64,000 bases of DNA from positions 248,001 to 312,000 of the forward strand of contig CAWHVF010000005.1 of NCBI GenBank assembly GCA_963832785.1. The letters run 5' to 3'. Positions 1-8,634 of the stretch are shown piece after piece. The translations under genes were made by a program, and so were the position numbers. This stretch comes from CAWBRT01 sp963832785. GTDB lineage: Bacteria > Acidobacteriota > Terriglobia > Terriglobales > Acidobacteriaceae. The notes under the pieces are model-generated. The model did not search any database, was not told the DNA's origin, and was given only the letters and a program-made list of their open reading frames with translations. The first letter of the stretch is position 1; each line of letters opens with the position of its first letter.

Positions 1-678
1 CAGAATTCCGGCGTCAAGCCGCCTGCCGCCCCGGACAACCAGGCCGCAGACGTTTCCGGCAAGGCCCGACTGTTGCGGCTCGGTTATGGCATCTTCGCCG
101 GCCAGTTGGCCCCGGACAGCCCCATTCGCAAGCTCGTGGAGGGAAATCCCGAAGAGGCGAAAAAAGCCCAGCAGGCAGGGACCTCGTCGGCGCTGCCGGG
201 ACCTTTCCTGCCCAGCGATCTGAAAATTATGTGCGCCAGCCTGGTGGGAAATGTCACGGCGACGCCGTGTGCCGCGTTGTTTGGCAGCCTGCTGTTGCCG
301 CGGGCCGAGGTCTTTCGCACTCACCTCATTGCCCGCCGCCAGCTTTTTCCGCAAATGACGGTCTTTGTCTACGGCCACACGCACCGCTATGAGCAGCCGT
401 GGCCGGTCACGCTCGACGCAACCAAGACCGTGCAAGTGCTCAATACCGGCGCCTTCCAGCGGTTGATCAATGAGGCAGGTTTTGCGGAAAAGACGCGCGC
501 CTTGGCCCATCCTTACGAGGGGCTGAAGAAGATCGCGCTGGAAGATCTGCCGCCTTGTTATTCGGCCGTGCTGATCGACTACAAAGACGGAGCACCGGAG
601 ATGCAAACCGTCATGTGGCGCATGCCGGAGGATGGCCCCGGCAAGCTGGTTAGCCCGGGCTCCAACGGCTGCCAATGA
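1..678 (+). CDS. Metallophosphoesterase, C-terminal part (5' end outside window)
   Basis: The reading frame is open from the first base of the window, so the gene starts upstream and only its last ~225 codons are here. The peptide contains the VYGHTHRYE segment, which matches the late metal-binding GHTH motif of calcineurin-like phosphoesterases. It is followed by a 'LNTGAFQR' strand typical of the end of that fold. These enzymes hydrolyse phosphoesters with a two-metal centre. The early DxH and GNHD motifs would lie outside the window, so substrate and completeness cannot be judged. A TTG at 73 is in frame but is probably internal. Confidence 0.7.
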   Translation, partial: QNSGVKPPAAPDNQAADVSGKARLLRLGYGIFAGQLAPDSPIRKLVEGNPEEAKKAQQAGTSSALPGPFLPSDLKIMCASLVGNVTATPCAALFGSLLLPRAEVFRTHLIARRQLFPQMTVFVYGHTHRYEQPWPVTLDATKTVQVLNTGAFQRLINEAGFAEKTRALAHPYEGLKKIALEDLPPCYSAVLIDYKDGAPEMQTVMWRMPEDGPGKLVSPGSNGCQ

Positions 679-690
679 TCCAAAGACAAC

Positions 691-834
691 GTCATCCCGG
701 AGCGAAGCCGGGGTCCCCTGCGGATGTGTTTTCGCATCTGCTGGGGTGGCAAGCGGAGTGGAGGGATCTTGCGTTGCTTGGCAAAACACAAGATTCCTCG
801 ACTCGCGCCCCAAGCAGCGCTCGCTCGGAATGAC
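691..834. repeat. Intergenic inverted-repeat element, GTCATTCCGAGC type
   Basis: The spacer between the phosphoesterase and the GerMN gene begins with GTCATCCCGGAGCGA and ends with the near-complement TCGCTCGGAATGACG. The interior contains GGAGGGATCTTGCG and, on the other arm, CAAGATTCCTCGACTCGC. The whole stretch can therefore fold into one long imperfect hairpin. Related elements occur at 21409-21525 and 31306-31493. Such palindromic units are common between genes in Acidobacteria. No coding function is proposed. Confidence 0.6.
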
Positions 835-896
835 GCCAATTCCCCGGTACACAGCATCTCTGGTTCTGCTCCAGGAGCTGATCCGGAGAATGCTGC

Positions 897-1487
897 TTAC
901 TTCAACTCCCGCGCCAATTCGTTAATCGAGTTCACGTCATAGACAGCCGTCAGGTCGGCGTGTCCGGCGAGCGTCTCGCGCTCCTTGCCGTCCACCAGAA
1001 ACCGAACCTGCGTCAGCTTGGGAAAGGCCGCCGAGAGCGTGCGCACCAGGGAAACGATGGTCAGCTCCTCGACCAGTGCGCCGGAGCGGTGGTGGTTGGC
1101 GAAGTCGCCGTTGAGGTCGATGACTGCCAACGTGTCGCTAAGGAAGTAGACGCCGCGGATGTCGGCTCCCTCTCCCAGCCGGTGGGCGGACGAGCTCTCC
1201 AAATAGCTGGCCGTCAGGGCGCGCAGCAGAGCCAGAGCCCGGCTGGAGGGCGAGGCCGGAAGGGCGAGCGCCACCTGTCGCTCGGAGATGGTTCCGTCGT
1301 GATCGTCAGCCAGGAACAGGCGGACCGGCTCGGCTTGTCCGGAGACAGGCGGGGCGATAGGCCGGGTATCGGAAACAGCCGCGTGCGCCTCTTCGGCTTG
1401 TCGCCTCAGGCGCAGCGCATAGTAACCGAGTCCGATGGCGGTCATCGCCAGCACGGCGACCACGATCTGCAACCGGCGTGAAATCAC
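897..1487 (-). CDS. GerMN-domain membrane-anchored protein
   Basis: About 196 residues. A transmembrane anchor lies near residues 6-25 (LQIVVAVLAMTAIGLGYYAL). A GerMN domain follows, recognisable from the PVRLFLAD start, the DLNGDFANHHRSG core and the VRFLVDGKE strand. GerMN domains occur in spore-germination GerM and in lipoproteins near cell-wall amidases, and are thought to act at the envelope. I chose the GTG at 1487 because GGGAGG lies just upstream and the hydrophobic anchor follows directly. A longer frame to 1616 would overlap the upstream amidase. It sits 67 bases after that gene, so the two are probably one envelope operon. Confidence 0.7.
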   Translation of the reverse strand: MISRRLQIVVAVLAMTAIGLGYYALRLRRQAEEAHAAVSDTRPIAPPVSGQAEPVRLFLADDHDGTISERQVALALPASPSSRALALLRALTASYLESSSAHRLGEGADIRGVYFLSDTLAVIDLNGDFANHHRSGALVEELTIVSLVRTLSAAFPKLTQVRFLVDGKERETLAGHADLTAVYDVNSINELARELK

Positions 1488-1554
1488 GGGGCCGCCTCCC
1501 GGACGCGCCGTTGAGGTCGAGGCGCGATGCGGATCGACTTGCCGGGAATTCCAT

Positions 1555-3072
1555 TCATCGCGCGGCCTCCAGCTTGGAAGCCATGGCGGCCACCCCCGCC
1601 GAAATCGAAGTGGCAATCGTACGCAGGTAATTGCCGGTATTGATCGCCTTGCCAGACTGCCGGGGGGCGATCTCGACCGCCACCGCCGGCGCCCAGATAT
1701 TGTTCAGCGGGCGCAGAGGCGCCGGGCCGGCCCGAACCTCTATCTGGCGCTGGTTCAACTCCGCGGCAATCGAACCGGCCAGGCTGCTACTCAACTCCAG
1801 CCAACTGGCCTGAACCGTATTCCAGGGAAGAAACTGCTGGTGCGTTGGGGCGCGTGCGGAGGCAGGCAGCAGTGCCGTGTACAGGCGCACGCCATGGCCC
1901 TCGCCGGCGGCATGAACGGCGATGTAGGCAATAATCCTGGCGGCATTGGCGGCGGCGGCACGCTGGTCGAAGCTGAGGCTGGCGTCGCTGGTGCGCAGCA
2001 TCAGCGTGGCCAAGCCTCGGGAGTGCAACTCGTGCTGGATTAGGCGCGCCACCTCCAGCGTCAGCTCCTTTTCCGTGACATTGGCCGGCAAGGCGGCGCC
2101 GGAATCGTTGCCGCCATGGGCGGCATCGATCACCACCACCGGCCGTGGCGGCGTAGGCGCCGGAGGAGCAGGGGCGGCGGGTGTCGCTGCCGGGCCGGGC
2201 GCCGGCGCGTTCGCCTGCGTTCCGGGCGCCGGCGAAGGAGCGCTCTTCTCGCCTGCCGGCGGCGCCGCTAGAGCGGAAATGGTGATTGTGTGCCCGCTCT
2301 CGGAAAATGCCGCCATCACCGGCCGGGAAACGTTCACCGTAAGTTGCAGGGTTCCATTGGCGGCCACTGCCGAGCTGGACTGAAAAACCGGGTCGGAGAA
2401 CTTATGCTCCGCGGCAGCCGGCGGCATGACCGGCTCGCGGGTAAACGTCAGGCGAATGCGGCCGGTCTCGGTCGCAATCATGGGGTTGACGGACGAAGGA
2501 AAGCTGAAGACCAGTTGCGAAGGATTGCGGCGAAGCTGCTGGCTGAAGCTGAAGCCCGCCACGCCGATCAGCAAGCGCTCGCCCGGCTTGAGCTGCACCT
2601 GCTGGCGCAGCAGGCGCGGCAGCACGGTGCCCAGGCAGGCTTCCGGCACCAGGCCGCGTCCGACGAGCACGATGAACTCCCCCGGCAGCTCATAGCTGGA
2701 GCCGGCCAGCTTTCCCTGGCTGCTGCCTTCGGCAAACTCCGCCTCGACCGGGCGCGAGCCGGGTGCGGCAAAGGTCAGCTTCCATTTGCCGTTGTCGATG
2801 CGCGACTCGACCCGTCCCAGCGGCTCCAGTATTTCAAAAAGCCCAACGTATGAGGCGCCGTTGTGCTCGAAGACCGGCACAACGTAGGTGGTCTGCGGAG
2901 CAAAGACCCGCAGCTCCCTGTCCGAGCCGGATTGTGCCCAAAGCAGGCAGGAAGCGAGCAGAAGCAATCCCAGGATGAGAATGACCCTGCGCCCCGGCGC
3001 CTCGCCCCAAAGCACGCCTCGACACCGCTCTCTGCCGGGTGCTTCCGCCAACAGTTTAGGGGAGAACCACAT
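1555..3072 (-). CDS. N-acetylmuramoyl-L-alanine amidase (Amidase_3)
   Basis: The enzyme cleaves the bond between MurNAc and L-Ala in peptidoglycan. The last ~195 residues form the Amidase_3 domain. Zinc ligands are visible as H319 in VVIDAAHGGNDSG, E334 in NVTEKE and H387 in AVHAAG, with the catalytic E467 in VAVEIAP. The usual SIHAN motif is relaxed to AVHAA. The N-terminal half has a hydrophobic segment (residues 30-45, signal or anchor) and a beta-rich AMIN-like region. A Pro/Ala-rich linker (residues 270-310) joins it to the catalytic domain. At 505 residues it is long for the family. The start may be a downstream GTG at 3015. A GerMN gene follows in the same direction. Confidence 0.85.
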   Translation of the reverse strand: MWFSPKLLAEAPGRERCRGVLWGEAPGRRVILILGLLLLASCLLWAQSGSDRELRVFAPQTTYVVPVFEHNGASYVGLFEILEPLGRVESRIDNGKWKLTFAAPGSRPVEAEFAEGSSQGKLAGSSYELPGEFIVLVGRGLVPEACLGTVLPRLLRQQVQLKPGERLLIGVAGFSFSQQLRRNPSQLVFSFPSSVNPMIATETGRIRLTFTREPVMPPAAAEHKFSDPVFQSSSAVAANGTLQLTVNVSRPVMAAFSESGHTITISALAAPPAGEKSAPSPAPGTQANAPAPGPAATPAAPAPPAPTPPRPVVVIDAAHGGNDSGAALPANVTEKELTLEVARLIQHELHSRGLATLMLRTSDASLSFDQRAAAANAARIIAYIAVHAAGEGHGVRLYTALLPASARAPTHQQFLPWNTVQASWLELSSSLAGSIAAELNQRQIEVRAGPAPLRPLNNIWAPAVAVEIAPRQSGKAINTGNYLRTIATSISAGVAAMASKLEAAR

Positions 3073-3353
3073 ACCTCAGCCGGTGAACTTGGGGGAACTG
3101 AGCTGATTGTAGCAGCCTTCCACCCCGGGAGACGCAACTTCGGCGAACTGAGCGGCGGGCAGATGTTGACGGTCGATTCCCGGAAGCTGGCGGATACGGC
3201 GGGAGAAGATTGGGCTGGAGCTGCGCAACCAATATCTTCCCGGACACCGTCCAATGAGTGCAGCCCACGATGGCAGGTGGCGCAAAATCAAGGTCAAGGT
3301 CAAGCCGCCGAAGGGGTTGGCTCCACTTTCGGTTTAAGCGAGAACGGGTTATT

Positions 3354-4436
3354 ATGCTGCGAGTGAATAGACGTGTCTCCCTGGCGCTTTTGGCCTCTCT
3401 TGTTCTGTGGACGATCTTGCCGGCCGCCGGAGCGCCGCAGCAGTCTACGGGCATAGGACAGGGAAGCCCCCTGCCTGCGCCGCCGCCCCCGATGTCCAAG
3501 CCGCAACCTGTGCCTCCCGCCCCCAACCAACCGGGTGATACCGTCCAGGTGCCGCCGCAGGGCCAGGCCCCAGACAGCGAAGAGGGCGGCGTCTTTGTCT
3601 TCAAAAAGGAAGTTGAAGAGGTCACGCTGCACGCCACGGTGGTCGACGAGCGCCAGCGCCTGATTACCGGCCTCGAGCGGAATGCCTTCGTCGTCTTCCA
3701 GGACGGCCAGCCGCAGAAGATAACCTCATTCCGCAAGGGAGATGTGCCGGTGGCGCTGGGGATACTGGTGGATAACTCCGGCTCCATGCGCGACAAGCGC
3801 CCGGCGGTGAACCAGGCAGCCATCAACCTGGTCAAAGCCAGTAACCCGCAGGACAAGGTCTTTATTGTCAACTTCAACCAGACGCCGTACCTGGACCAGG
3901 ACTACACGGACGACATTAACCTGTTGAGGAAGGCACTGGAAAACATTGAGGCGCGCGGCGGCACTGCGTTGTACGACGCCGTGGCGGCCTCGGCCGAGCA
4001 CCTCATGAAGACCGCCCCGCCGGACGAGAAGAAGGTGCTGTTGGTGGTCACCGATGGCGAGGATACGGCCAGCATGGACACGCTGGAGCAAGCCGTGCGC
4101 AAAGTGGCTGTCGATGGCGGGCCAACCATCTACACCATCGGATTACTGGGCGGCGAGCGCCAGAAGCGCGCCCGCCGGGCCTTGAGCACGCTGGCCGAGC
4201 AGACCGGCGGCGTGGCTTACTTCCCCAAAGATCTCGCCGAGGTCGACGACATCAGCCGCCAGGTGGCCCACGATATACGCAACCAGTACATCATCGGCTT
4301 TAAACCCAGTAGCGGGCAGCGCGGCGGCGGCTACCATACGGTAAAGGTGGAAGCCCGCGCCTCCGGCTACAAGCGCTTGCAGGTGCGCACCCGCAGCGGC
4401 TACTACGCCACCGAGAGCAGTCGCGCCGCGCGCTGA
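3354..4436 (+). CDS. Secreted von Willebrand factor A protein (acidobacterial VWFA-related type)
   Basis: 360 residues with a signal peptide (residues 1-26) and a Pro-rich stretch to about residue 75. A short beta domain (residues 80-130, VTLHATVVDERQRLITGL) follows, then a VWA domain. The metal-ion-dependent adhesion site is intact: D140-x-S142-x-S144 in DNSGSM, T204 in GGTALYD and D234 in TDGED. This order matches the VWFA-related family that is expanded in Acidobacteria. Its partners are unknown; protein binding in the envelope is an inference. The ATG at 3354 directly precedes the signal peptide. A longer in-frame start at 3258 would bury it. Confidence 0.85.
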   Translation: MLRVNRRVSLALLASLVLWTILPAAGAPQQSTGIGQGSPLPAPPPPMSKPQPVPPAPNQPGDTVQVPPQGQAPDSEEGGVFVFKKEVEEVTLHATVVDERQRLITGLERNAFVVFQDGQPQKITSFRKGDVPVALGILVDNSGSMRDKRPAVNQAAINLVKASNPQDKVFIVNFNQTPYLDQDYTDDINLLRKALENIEARGGTALYDAVAASAEHLMKTAPPDEKKVLLVVTDGEDTASMDTLEQAVRKVAVDGGPTIYTIGLLGGERQKRARRALSTLAEQTGGVAYFPKDLAEVDDISRQVAHDIRNQYIIGFKPSSGQRGGGYHTVKVEARASGYKRLQVRTRSGYYATESSRAAR

Positions 4437-4478
4437 AGACGCCAGAAGAGCGAGTGCCGGATAACCGGGAATGGCGTA

Positions 4479-4808
4479 TTACGGCCCGGTGCCGGTAACC
4501 GATTCGCCGATCCAGTCCAGGTAGGCTTCGAGGCCGCCTTCCACCGGCAACTGCAGCACTTCCGGCAGTTCGTAGGTATGAAGGGTACGAATCTGGTTGC
4601 ACAGGCGCTCGAAATTCTCGGCGGTGGTCTTGATCAGCAGCAGGTACTCCTGCGCGTTTTCGATCTTTCCTTTCCACCGGTAGATGGACTCGATCGGACC
4701 CACCACGTTGACGCAGGCTGCAACCTGACTGCCCACCAGGGCGCGCGCAATCTTCAGCGCCACATCGCGTGAACCGCACGTCGAGAGCACAAGCCGCTTG
4801 TCAGTCAT
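4479..4808 (-). CDS. cutA: CutA-family divalent-cation tolerance protein
   Basis: 109 residues, the normal CutA length. Family hallmarks are the ARALVGSQVAACVNVVGPI segment, SIYRWKGKIENAQEYLLLIKT and HTYELPEVLQLPVEGG near the end. CutA forms trimers of ferredoxin-like fold. It was linked to copper tolerance in E. coli, but its biochemical role is unsettled. It stands alone, convergent with the VWA gene. Confidence 0.9.
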   Translation of the reverse strand: MTDKRLVLSTCGSRDVALKIARALVGSQVAACVNVVGPIESIYRWKGKIENAQEYLLLIKTTAENFERLCNQIRTLHTYELPEVLQLPVEGGLEAYLDWIGESVTGTGP

Positions 4809-4912
4809 GGCTCTGCATTATAGACAACCATAGAATCACACGGAAAGCTGAACTGCACGGGTGCCGCTCAAGCTTCTTTCGCTTGAGCGGGCAGCTCGCC
4901 TCCACGCAAAGC

Positions 4913-5947
4913 TCAGTCCTTCGGCACTGCGCTCAGCACTGCGTCCCAGGCGGCTTCGGCGGCATAGGCGGCCAGCTCTTCGAATTCCAGGTCGGGATTG
5001 TGTACCGCGCCGGTGGTGGCGGCAAACAGCACGTCGCCATCCTTGTCGGTGTGAAAGGGCTGAATGGCGCGCGCCATGGAGGTGTGCGTTTGCAGCGCCA
5101 GCCGGCCCAGTTGCCGATGGGTTAGCTGCTCGTTCGTGACCAGCATGGTCAGGGTGGTATTGCCTCCGCCGGGTGATTGCGGGAAAGGCTCTGGCATTGC
5201 CCGGGAGAGTTTCTTGCGCGCCGCCGAACCGTCCTCGAGGTCCCGGGCCAGCGTGCTCCGCAAGCCGGATTCCGCATCGAAGTTGCCGCGCACTACTCGC
5301 CCCGCGCGGTCGACTATCACGCCCACCGCGTTGACGACCGTGAAGGCTGCGACCCTGGTCGGCCCCGCCTGCCGAAAAGCGCCGCCCTGCCCGGCGCTCT
5401 CCATGAAAGCCGGGCCGAAGAACTTGCCGACGTTTACCATGCGCCCGGCGCCGCGAGCACCCAGAGGGAAGCGCCCCTCGCGTGCGGCCCGGATGGCGGC
5501 GCGGCCCAGCGGCTTGTCCGGATAAATGGCGTTGTTGCGTCCGCGAAAATCAAAGACCACCGCGCCGGTGACCGTCGGGATCATCTCCCAGGCGACGGCG
5601 CCCCCGGCAGACGCCGTGGTCGCGCCCGCTGCGCCGACGGCCTGGCCGCCCCTGGCCAGCAGCTCGGCCATGATCCCGGAAGCGGCTTCCAGACCGTAGC
5701 TGGAGCCGCCGGTGAAGAAGACGGCACGCACCGTCGGCTGATCGTAGCCGAGCCGCAGGCGGTCGGTGTTGATGGTGGCCGCCGCTCCTCCGCGCACGTC
5801 CACCGCCGCCATCACCCCGCGCGGGAAGTAGAACACGGTGAGACCGGTGGGACCTTCTTCGTATTCCGCCACTCCGATCAGCAGCCCGGGAAAGTCGAAC
5901 TCAAGCTCCGGCCCGCCGGTGCGAAGGCAAGCAACTGGTGTCGGCAT
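4913..5947 (-). CDS. P1-family N-terminal-nucleophile peptidase/amidase (DmpA/NylC-like)
   Basis: 344 residues. The GGSSYGLEAASGIMAEL segment and the GGGNTTLTMLVTNE segment are signatures of peptidase family P1, whose members self-cleave and use the new N-terminal Ser or Thr. Here the nucleophile is probably the first Thr of GGGN|TTL, as in the nylon-oligomer hydrolase NylC, rather than the Ser of DmpA. Members act on peptides or linear amides; the substrate here is unknown. I chose the ATG at 5947 (MPTPVAC), because the longer frame to 6085 overlaps the divergent OsmC start region and adds an unrelated leader. Confidence 0.85.
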   Translation of the reverse strand: MPTPVACLRTGGPELEFDFPGLLIGVAEYEEGPTGLTVFYFPRGVMAAVDVRGGAAATINTDRLRLGYDQPTVRAVFFTGGSSYGLEAASGIMAELLARGGQAVGAAGATTASAGGAVAWEMIPTVTGAVVFDFRGRNNAIYPDKPLGRAAIRAAREGRFPLGARGAGRMVNVGKFFGPAFMESAGQGGAFRQAGPTRVAAFTVVNAVGVIVDRAGRVVRGNFDAESGLRSTLARDLEDGSAARKKLSRAMPEPFPQSPGGGNTTLTMLVTNEQLTHRQLGRLALQTHTSMARAIQPFHTDKDGDVLFAATTGAVHNPDLEFEELAAYAAEAAWDAVLSAVPKD

Positions 5948-6070
5948 GCACACAGGATAACGCGCCGTCCCTCCGGTAGGAAGAAAACCGGGGAACTTAT
6001 TGTTAATCCGTCCTGTGGGTTCGGTGTTGTATTCTTGAAGTAGTTTGGCAGAGGTGAATAAAAGGATCAC

Positions 6071-6076
6071 AGGAGG
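6071..6076 (+). promoter_or_regulatory. Strong Shine-Dalgarno of the OsmC gene
   Basis: A perfect AGGAGG lies seven bases before the ATG at 6084. It fixes the start of the OsmC-family gene at MAEIAYVS rather than at the in-frame upstream codon at 6045, and it shows that the gene is actively translated even though its frame meets a TGA after 67 codons. Confidence 0.8.
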
Positions 6077-6083
6077 TTCAGTC

Positions 6084-6569
6084 ATGGCGGAGATTGCATA
6101 CGTCTCCCAGGTTGATCTGGAACGCGTCGCCGGTCCGCTGCGGGTGGCGCACCTTCCGGGCGAGGCGAAGCCGGTCTATTTCAGCACCCACGGGCCGGTG
6201 GCCAAGCACTATGGAGTGGACCCGGCGAACCTTAAAGAGACACATGCCACCACGCTGGATTACATCGTGGCGGCGACTGCCGGTTGACTGCTGGGCACTT
6301 TTGCCGGCGCGCTGGCAGCGCGCAAAATCGAAGTCGAGGACGGTAAGGTAAAGGCCCACGCCCGGGGCGAGGTTGAAAACGAAGGCGGCACGCTGATCAT
6401 CAAGCGCATTCACGTGCTGCTGAAGCTGTCCGCTCCCGAGTCGGCGAGGGAGACGGTCGAGCGAGTGCACGAGGTTTTCGCCAAGAAATGCCCCATCTAT
6501 CGCTCGCTGATTCCGGCCATCCAGATTACTACCAGCTACGAGCTGACCGGCACGCAGGCCGCCGGCTAG
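6084..6569 (+). CDS. OsmC-family protein, probable selenoprotein (in-frame TGA = Sec68)
   Basis: The frame runs from the ATG at 6084 through a TGA at 6285-6287 to a TAG at 6567, giving 161 residues if the TGA is read. Both halves are clearly OsmC: THATTLDYIVAATAG before the TGA, LLGTFAGALAARKI after it, and a resolving-type cysteine C136 in KKCPIYRSL. OsmC/Ohr enzymes reduce organic peroxides with a cysteine placed exactly where this TGA sits, so selenocysteine is the natural reading. A perfect hairpin with a G-starting loop follows at bacterial SECIS distance. OsmC-like selenoproteins have been reported in metagenomic surveys. Without Sec insertion the product would be a useless 67-residue stub. 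No sel genes or tRNA-Sec lie in this window. Confidence 0.85.
6307..6323 (+). promoter_or_regulatory. Candidate bacterial SECIS hairpin
   Basis: GCGCGCT and AGCGCGC form a perfect 7-bp stem closed by a GGC loop. The first loop base is 27 bases past the TGA at 6285-6287, so 26 bases lie between. Bacterial SECIS elements sit immediately downstream of the UGA, inside the coding region, with a small apical loop carrying a G in its first two positions at roughly 16-37 bases. This hairpin meets all of those criteria. Its codons also encode conserved OsmC sequence, so part of the stem could be coincidental. Confidence 0.65.
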
Positions 6570-6605
6570 GCTGTGCAGGCGGACCGCATCCAGCAGGCGT
6601 TCAGC

Positions 6606-8390
6606 TCATGCGGTCCGCTGCAAATGAATCTGCCGGCTATAGATTTCCTGCACGCGCTGCAGGGTATCAATTTCCGAGACCGGTTTATCCGGCCGCAGGC
6701 GGACGATGCGCGGGAAGCGCAGGGCGAATCCGCTCTCGTGCCGGTCGGAGCGCATGACCGCATTGAACGCCACTTCCAACACCACCGCGGGCTCGACTTC
6801 GCGCGCCTGGCCGTGATCGCGCACGGTATGCTCGCGGAACCACTCTGACAAGCAGGCAATCTCCGCGTCCGTCAGCCCCGAGTAAGCCTTGCCGACATTC
6901 AGCAGGCGCTGGCCGGGGCCCCCAGCGAGCGCCGTTGTTGCGCTTGCTGGGGTGGAGGCGTCACGTACGGCAAAGGTGTAGTCGCTGAGCACGCCGGCGC
7001 GTTTGCCGTGGCCGAATTCGACGGCGGTCACCACCACGTCCAGCGTAGCCAGCTCGCGCTTCAGCTTGAGCCATGACTGGCCGCGCCGCCCGGGAGTGTA
7101 GGGCGAGGCGGCATCCTTGATCATCAGTCCTTCGTTGCTGCGGGCCTGGGCGCGCTCGAAAAGCTCGTCGAGATGCGCGGCCGAGGTGGCGCGGGCAGAG
7201 GGAGCGCGCAGCACCCGGGAGGTTCGGGGCAGGTCGCTTTCGGCATCAAAAGTAAGAATTTCCTGCGCGCCAACCACTTCCGGATCGAGCGGATGGCGCA
7301 AGCGCGCGAACAGCGCATCCAGGATGGCGGCACGCTCGCGCAATGGACGTTCCAGCAGCAGCTCGTGCCCGGCATAGAGCACGTCGAAAGCCGCGTAAAC
7401 CACCGGCACCTGGCGGATCATGGCCAGGGTCACGCGCTTGCGTCCCAGCCGCTTCTGCAACTCGGAGAAGGGCCGCGCGCTGCCGCCGTTGCGGTCGAAA
7501 TCCCACCCCAGGATCTCGCCGTCCAGGATTACGTCTTCGGGAAACGCGGCCAGCGAGGTCACTAGCTCCGGAAACGTGTCGGTCACGTCGTCGAGCGTGC
7601 GCGAGAACAGGCGCACGGTGCCGCCGGAACAATGCGCCTGGGCGCGAATTCCGTCGTACTTGTCCTCGACCACCATCTCGGCAAACTGGGCGAAAGCCTC
7701 TTCGGCGCTGGCCGCGGGAGAGGCCAGCATGAAGCCGATGGGGTGAAACAGGCGCATCCGGGCTTCGCCGGCCCGGCCCTGCGCGGTCAAACGAACGGTT
7801 TCCGCCAAATCGCCCAGTAGCATGTTGGCGCGCTTGACCGCCTCGACCGGAACCTGCCAGGCCTTGGCACTGGCCTCTTCGACCAGCGATTCCTTGAAGC
7901 CGATGCGCAACTCGCCGGTCATGATCTTGACCAGATATTTGGCTTCCAGCGGCGTGGCCCGGGCCAGCAACTCACGCAACAGCAGGTGCTTGGCCGTGGG
8001 GCCGCGAGCTTCGGCCAGACGGCTGAAGCAGTCTGCCACTTCGGCGAGCGTGAGAGGCGGCACTGCGGCCGGGGCTTTGGGGCGGGACGCCAGCACCTCG
8101 CAGGCAGCCGAGCCAAGGTCTCCATATTTGCGGAAAGCAAGCGCCAGCTTGGCGTCATTGGTGGCGGCCACCTCGACAATGGTTCGCCAAAGCAATGCCC
8201 CTCCGACCTGGAGCGTGCGCTCGTCGCGGGCAGGGAACACTCGCCCGGAGAGGTAAATGGCAGAAAGCTCGGCATCCGGCAGCGGGCAAACGCGAAGGTA
8301 GGCGGCAGCGGTCTCCACCTTTTCGTTTTTGCCGGCGATACTGGCGACCACTTCGCAGGTTTCGGCAAGCAGGCGCATGCGTTGATTCAC
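6606..8390 (-). CDS. ATP-dependent DNA ligase
   Basis: 594 residues, the length of archaeal-type replicative ligases that also occur in some bacteria. The N-terminal DNA-binding region runs to about residue 215 and includes LRIGFKESLVEEASAKAW. The adenylation domain carries the nucleotidyl lysine K244 in EDKYDGIRAQ, followed by LDGEILGW and GLMIKD. The OB-fold lies near the end (residues 460-590). The enzyme seals nicks using ATP. No Ku, polymerase or nuclease domain is fused or adjacent, so an NHEJ role is not supported here. The alternative ATG five codons in (8378) is equally plausible. Confidence 0.9.
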   Translation of the reverse strand: MNQRMRLLAETCEVVASIAGKNEKVETAAAYLRVCPLPDAELSAIYLSGRVFPARDERTLQVGGALLWRTIVEVAATNDAKLALAFRKYGDLGSAACEVLASRPKAPAAVPPLTLAEVADCFSRLAEARGPTAKHLLLRELLARATPLEAKYLVKIMTGELRIGFKESLVEEASAKAWQVPVEAVKRANMLLGDLAETVRLTAQGRAGEARMRLFHPIGFMLASPAASAEEAFAQFAEMVVEDKYDGIRAQAHCSGGTVRLFSRTLDDVTDTFPELVTSLAAFPEDVILDGEILGWDFDRNGGSARPFSELQKRLGRKRVTLAMIRQVPVVYAAFDVLYAGHELLLERPLRERAAILDALFARLRHPLDPEVVGAQEILTFDAESDLPRTSRVLRAPSARATSAAHLDELFERAQARSNEGLMIKDAASPYTPGRRGQSWLKLKRELATLDVVVTAVEFGHGKRAGVLSDYTFAVRDASTPASATTALAGGPGQRLLNVGKAYSGLTDAEIACLSEWFREHTVRDHGQAREVEPAVVLEVAFNAVMRSDRHESGFALRFPRIVRLRPDKPVSEIDTLQRVQEIYSRQIHLQRTA

Positions 8391-8439
8391 CCAGATTGAT
8401 TGGATGCGAAAGCTTAGGGGTTAGGGATCAGGGACTAAT

Positions 8440-8634
8440 GCTTGTTTCATAAATGGAACCTGGTGGAAGCCCACGCCTTTAGGCGTGGGAAACAATGGGC
8501 TTAACAATAACGCCTTTAGGCGCTGTAGATACACCGTCACCGCGGCTAAAGCCGGTTTCCTCAGTCCTCTGCCCCACGGCTAAAGCCGTGGGCTTCCACG
8601 ATAATGCAACTTCAAAGCCATATATGAAACAAGC
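8440..8634. repeat. MITE-like element with GCTTGTTTCATA terminal repeats
   Basis: The element begins GCTTGTTTCATA (8440-8451) and ends with its exact complement TATGAAACAAGC (8623-8634). Nested inside is a second inverted pair, GTGGAAGCCCACG (8463) and CGTGGGCTTCCAC (ending 8599). It also holds small hairpins such as CCACGCCTTTAGGCGTGG and CCACGGCTAAAGCCGTGG. The outer terminal repeat is shared with the element at 21314-21650. No coding potential is seen. Confidence 0.65.

Noticed and set aside
6045..6287. Short 80-codon gene ending at the TGA, as an independent small protein
   Set aside because: The homology continues without a break after the TGA, and the real start is the ATG at 6084 with AGGAGG. 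The short frame is the N-terminal third of the selenoprotein.
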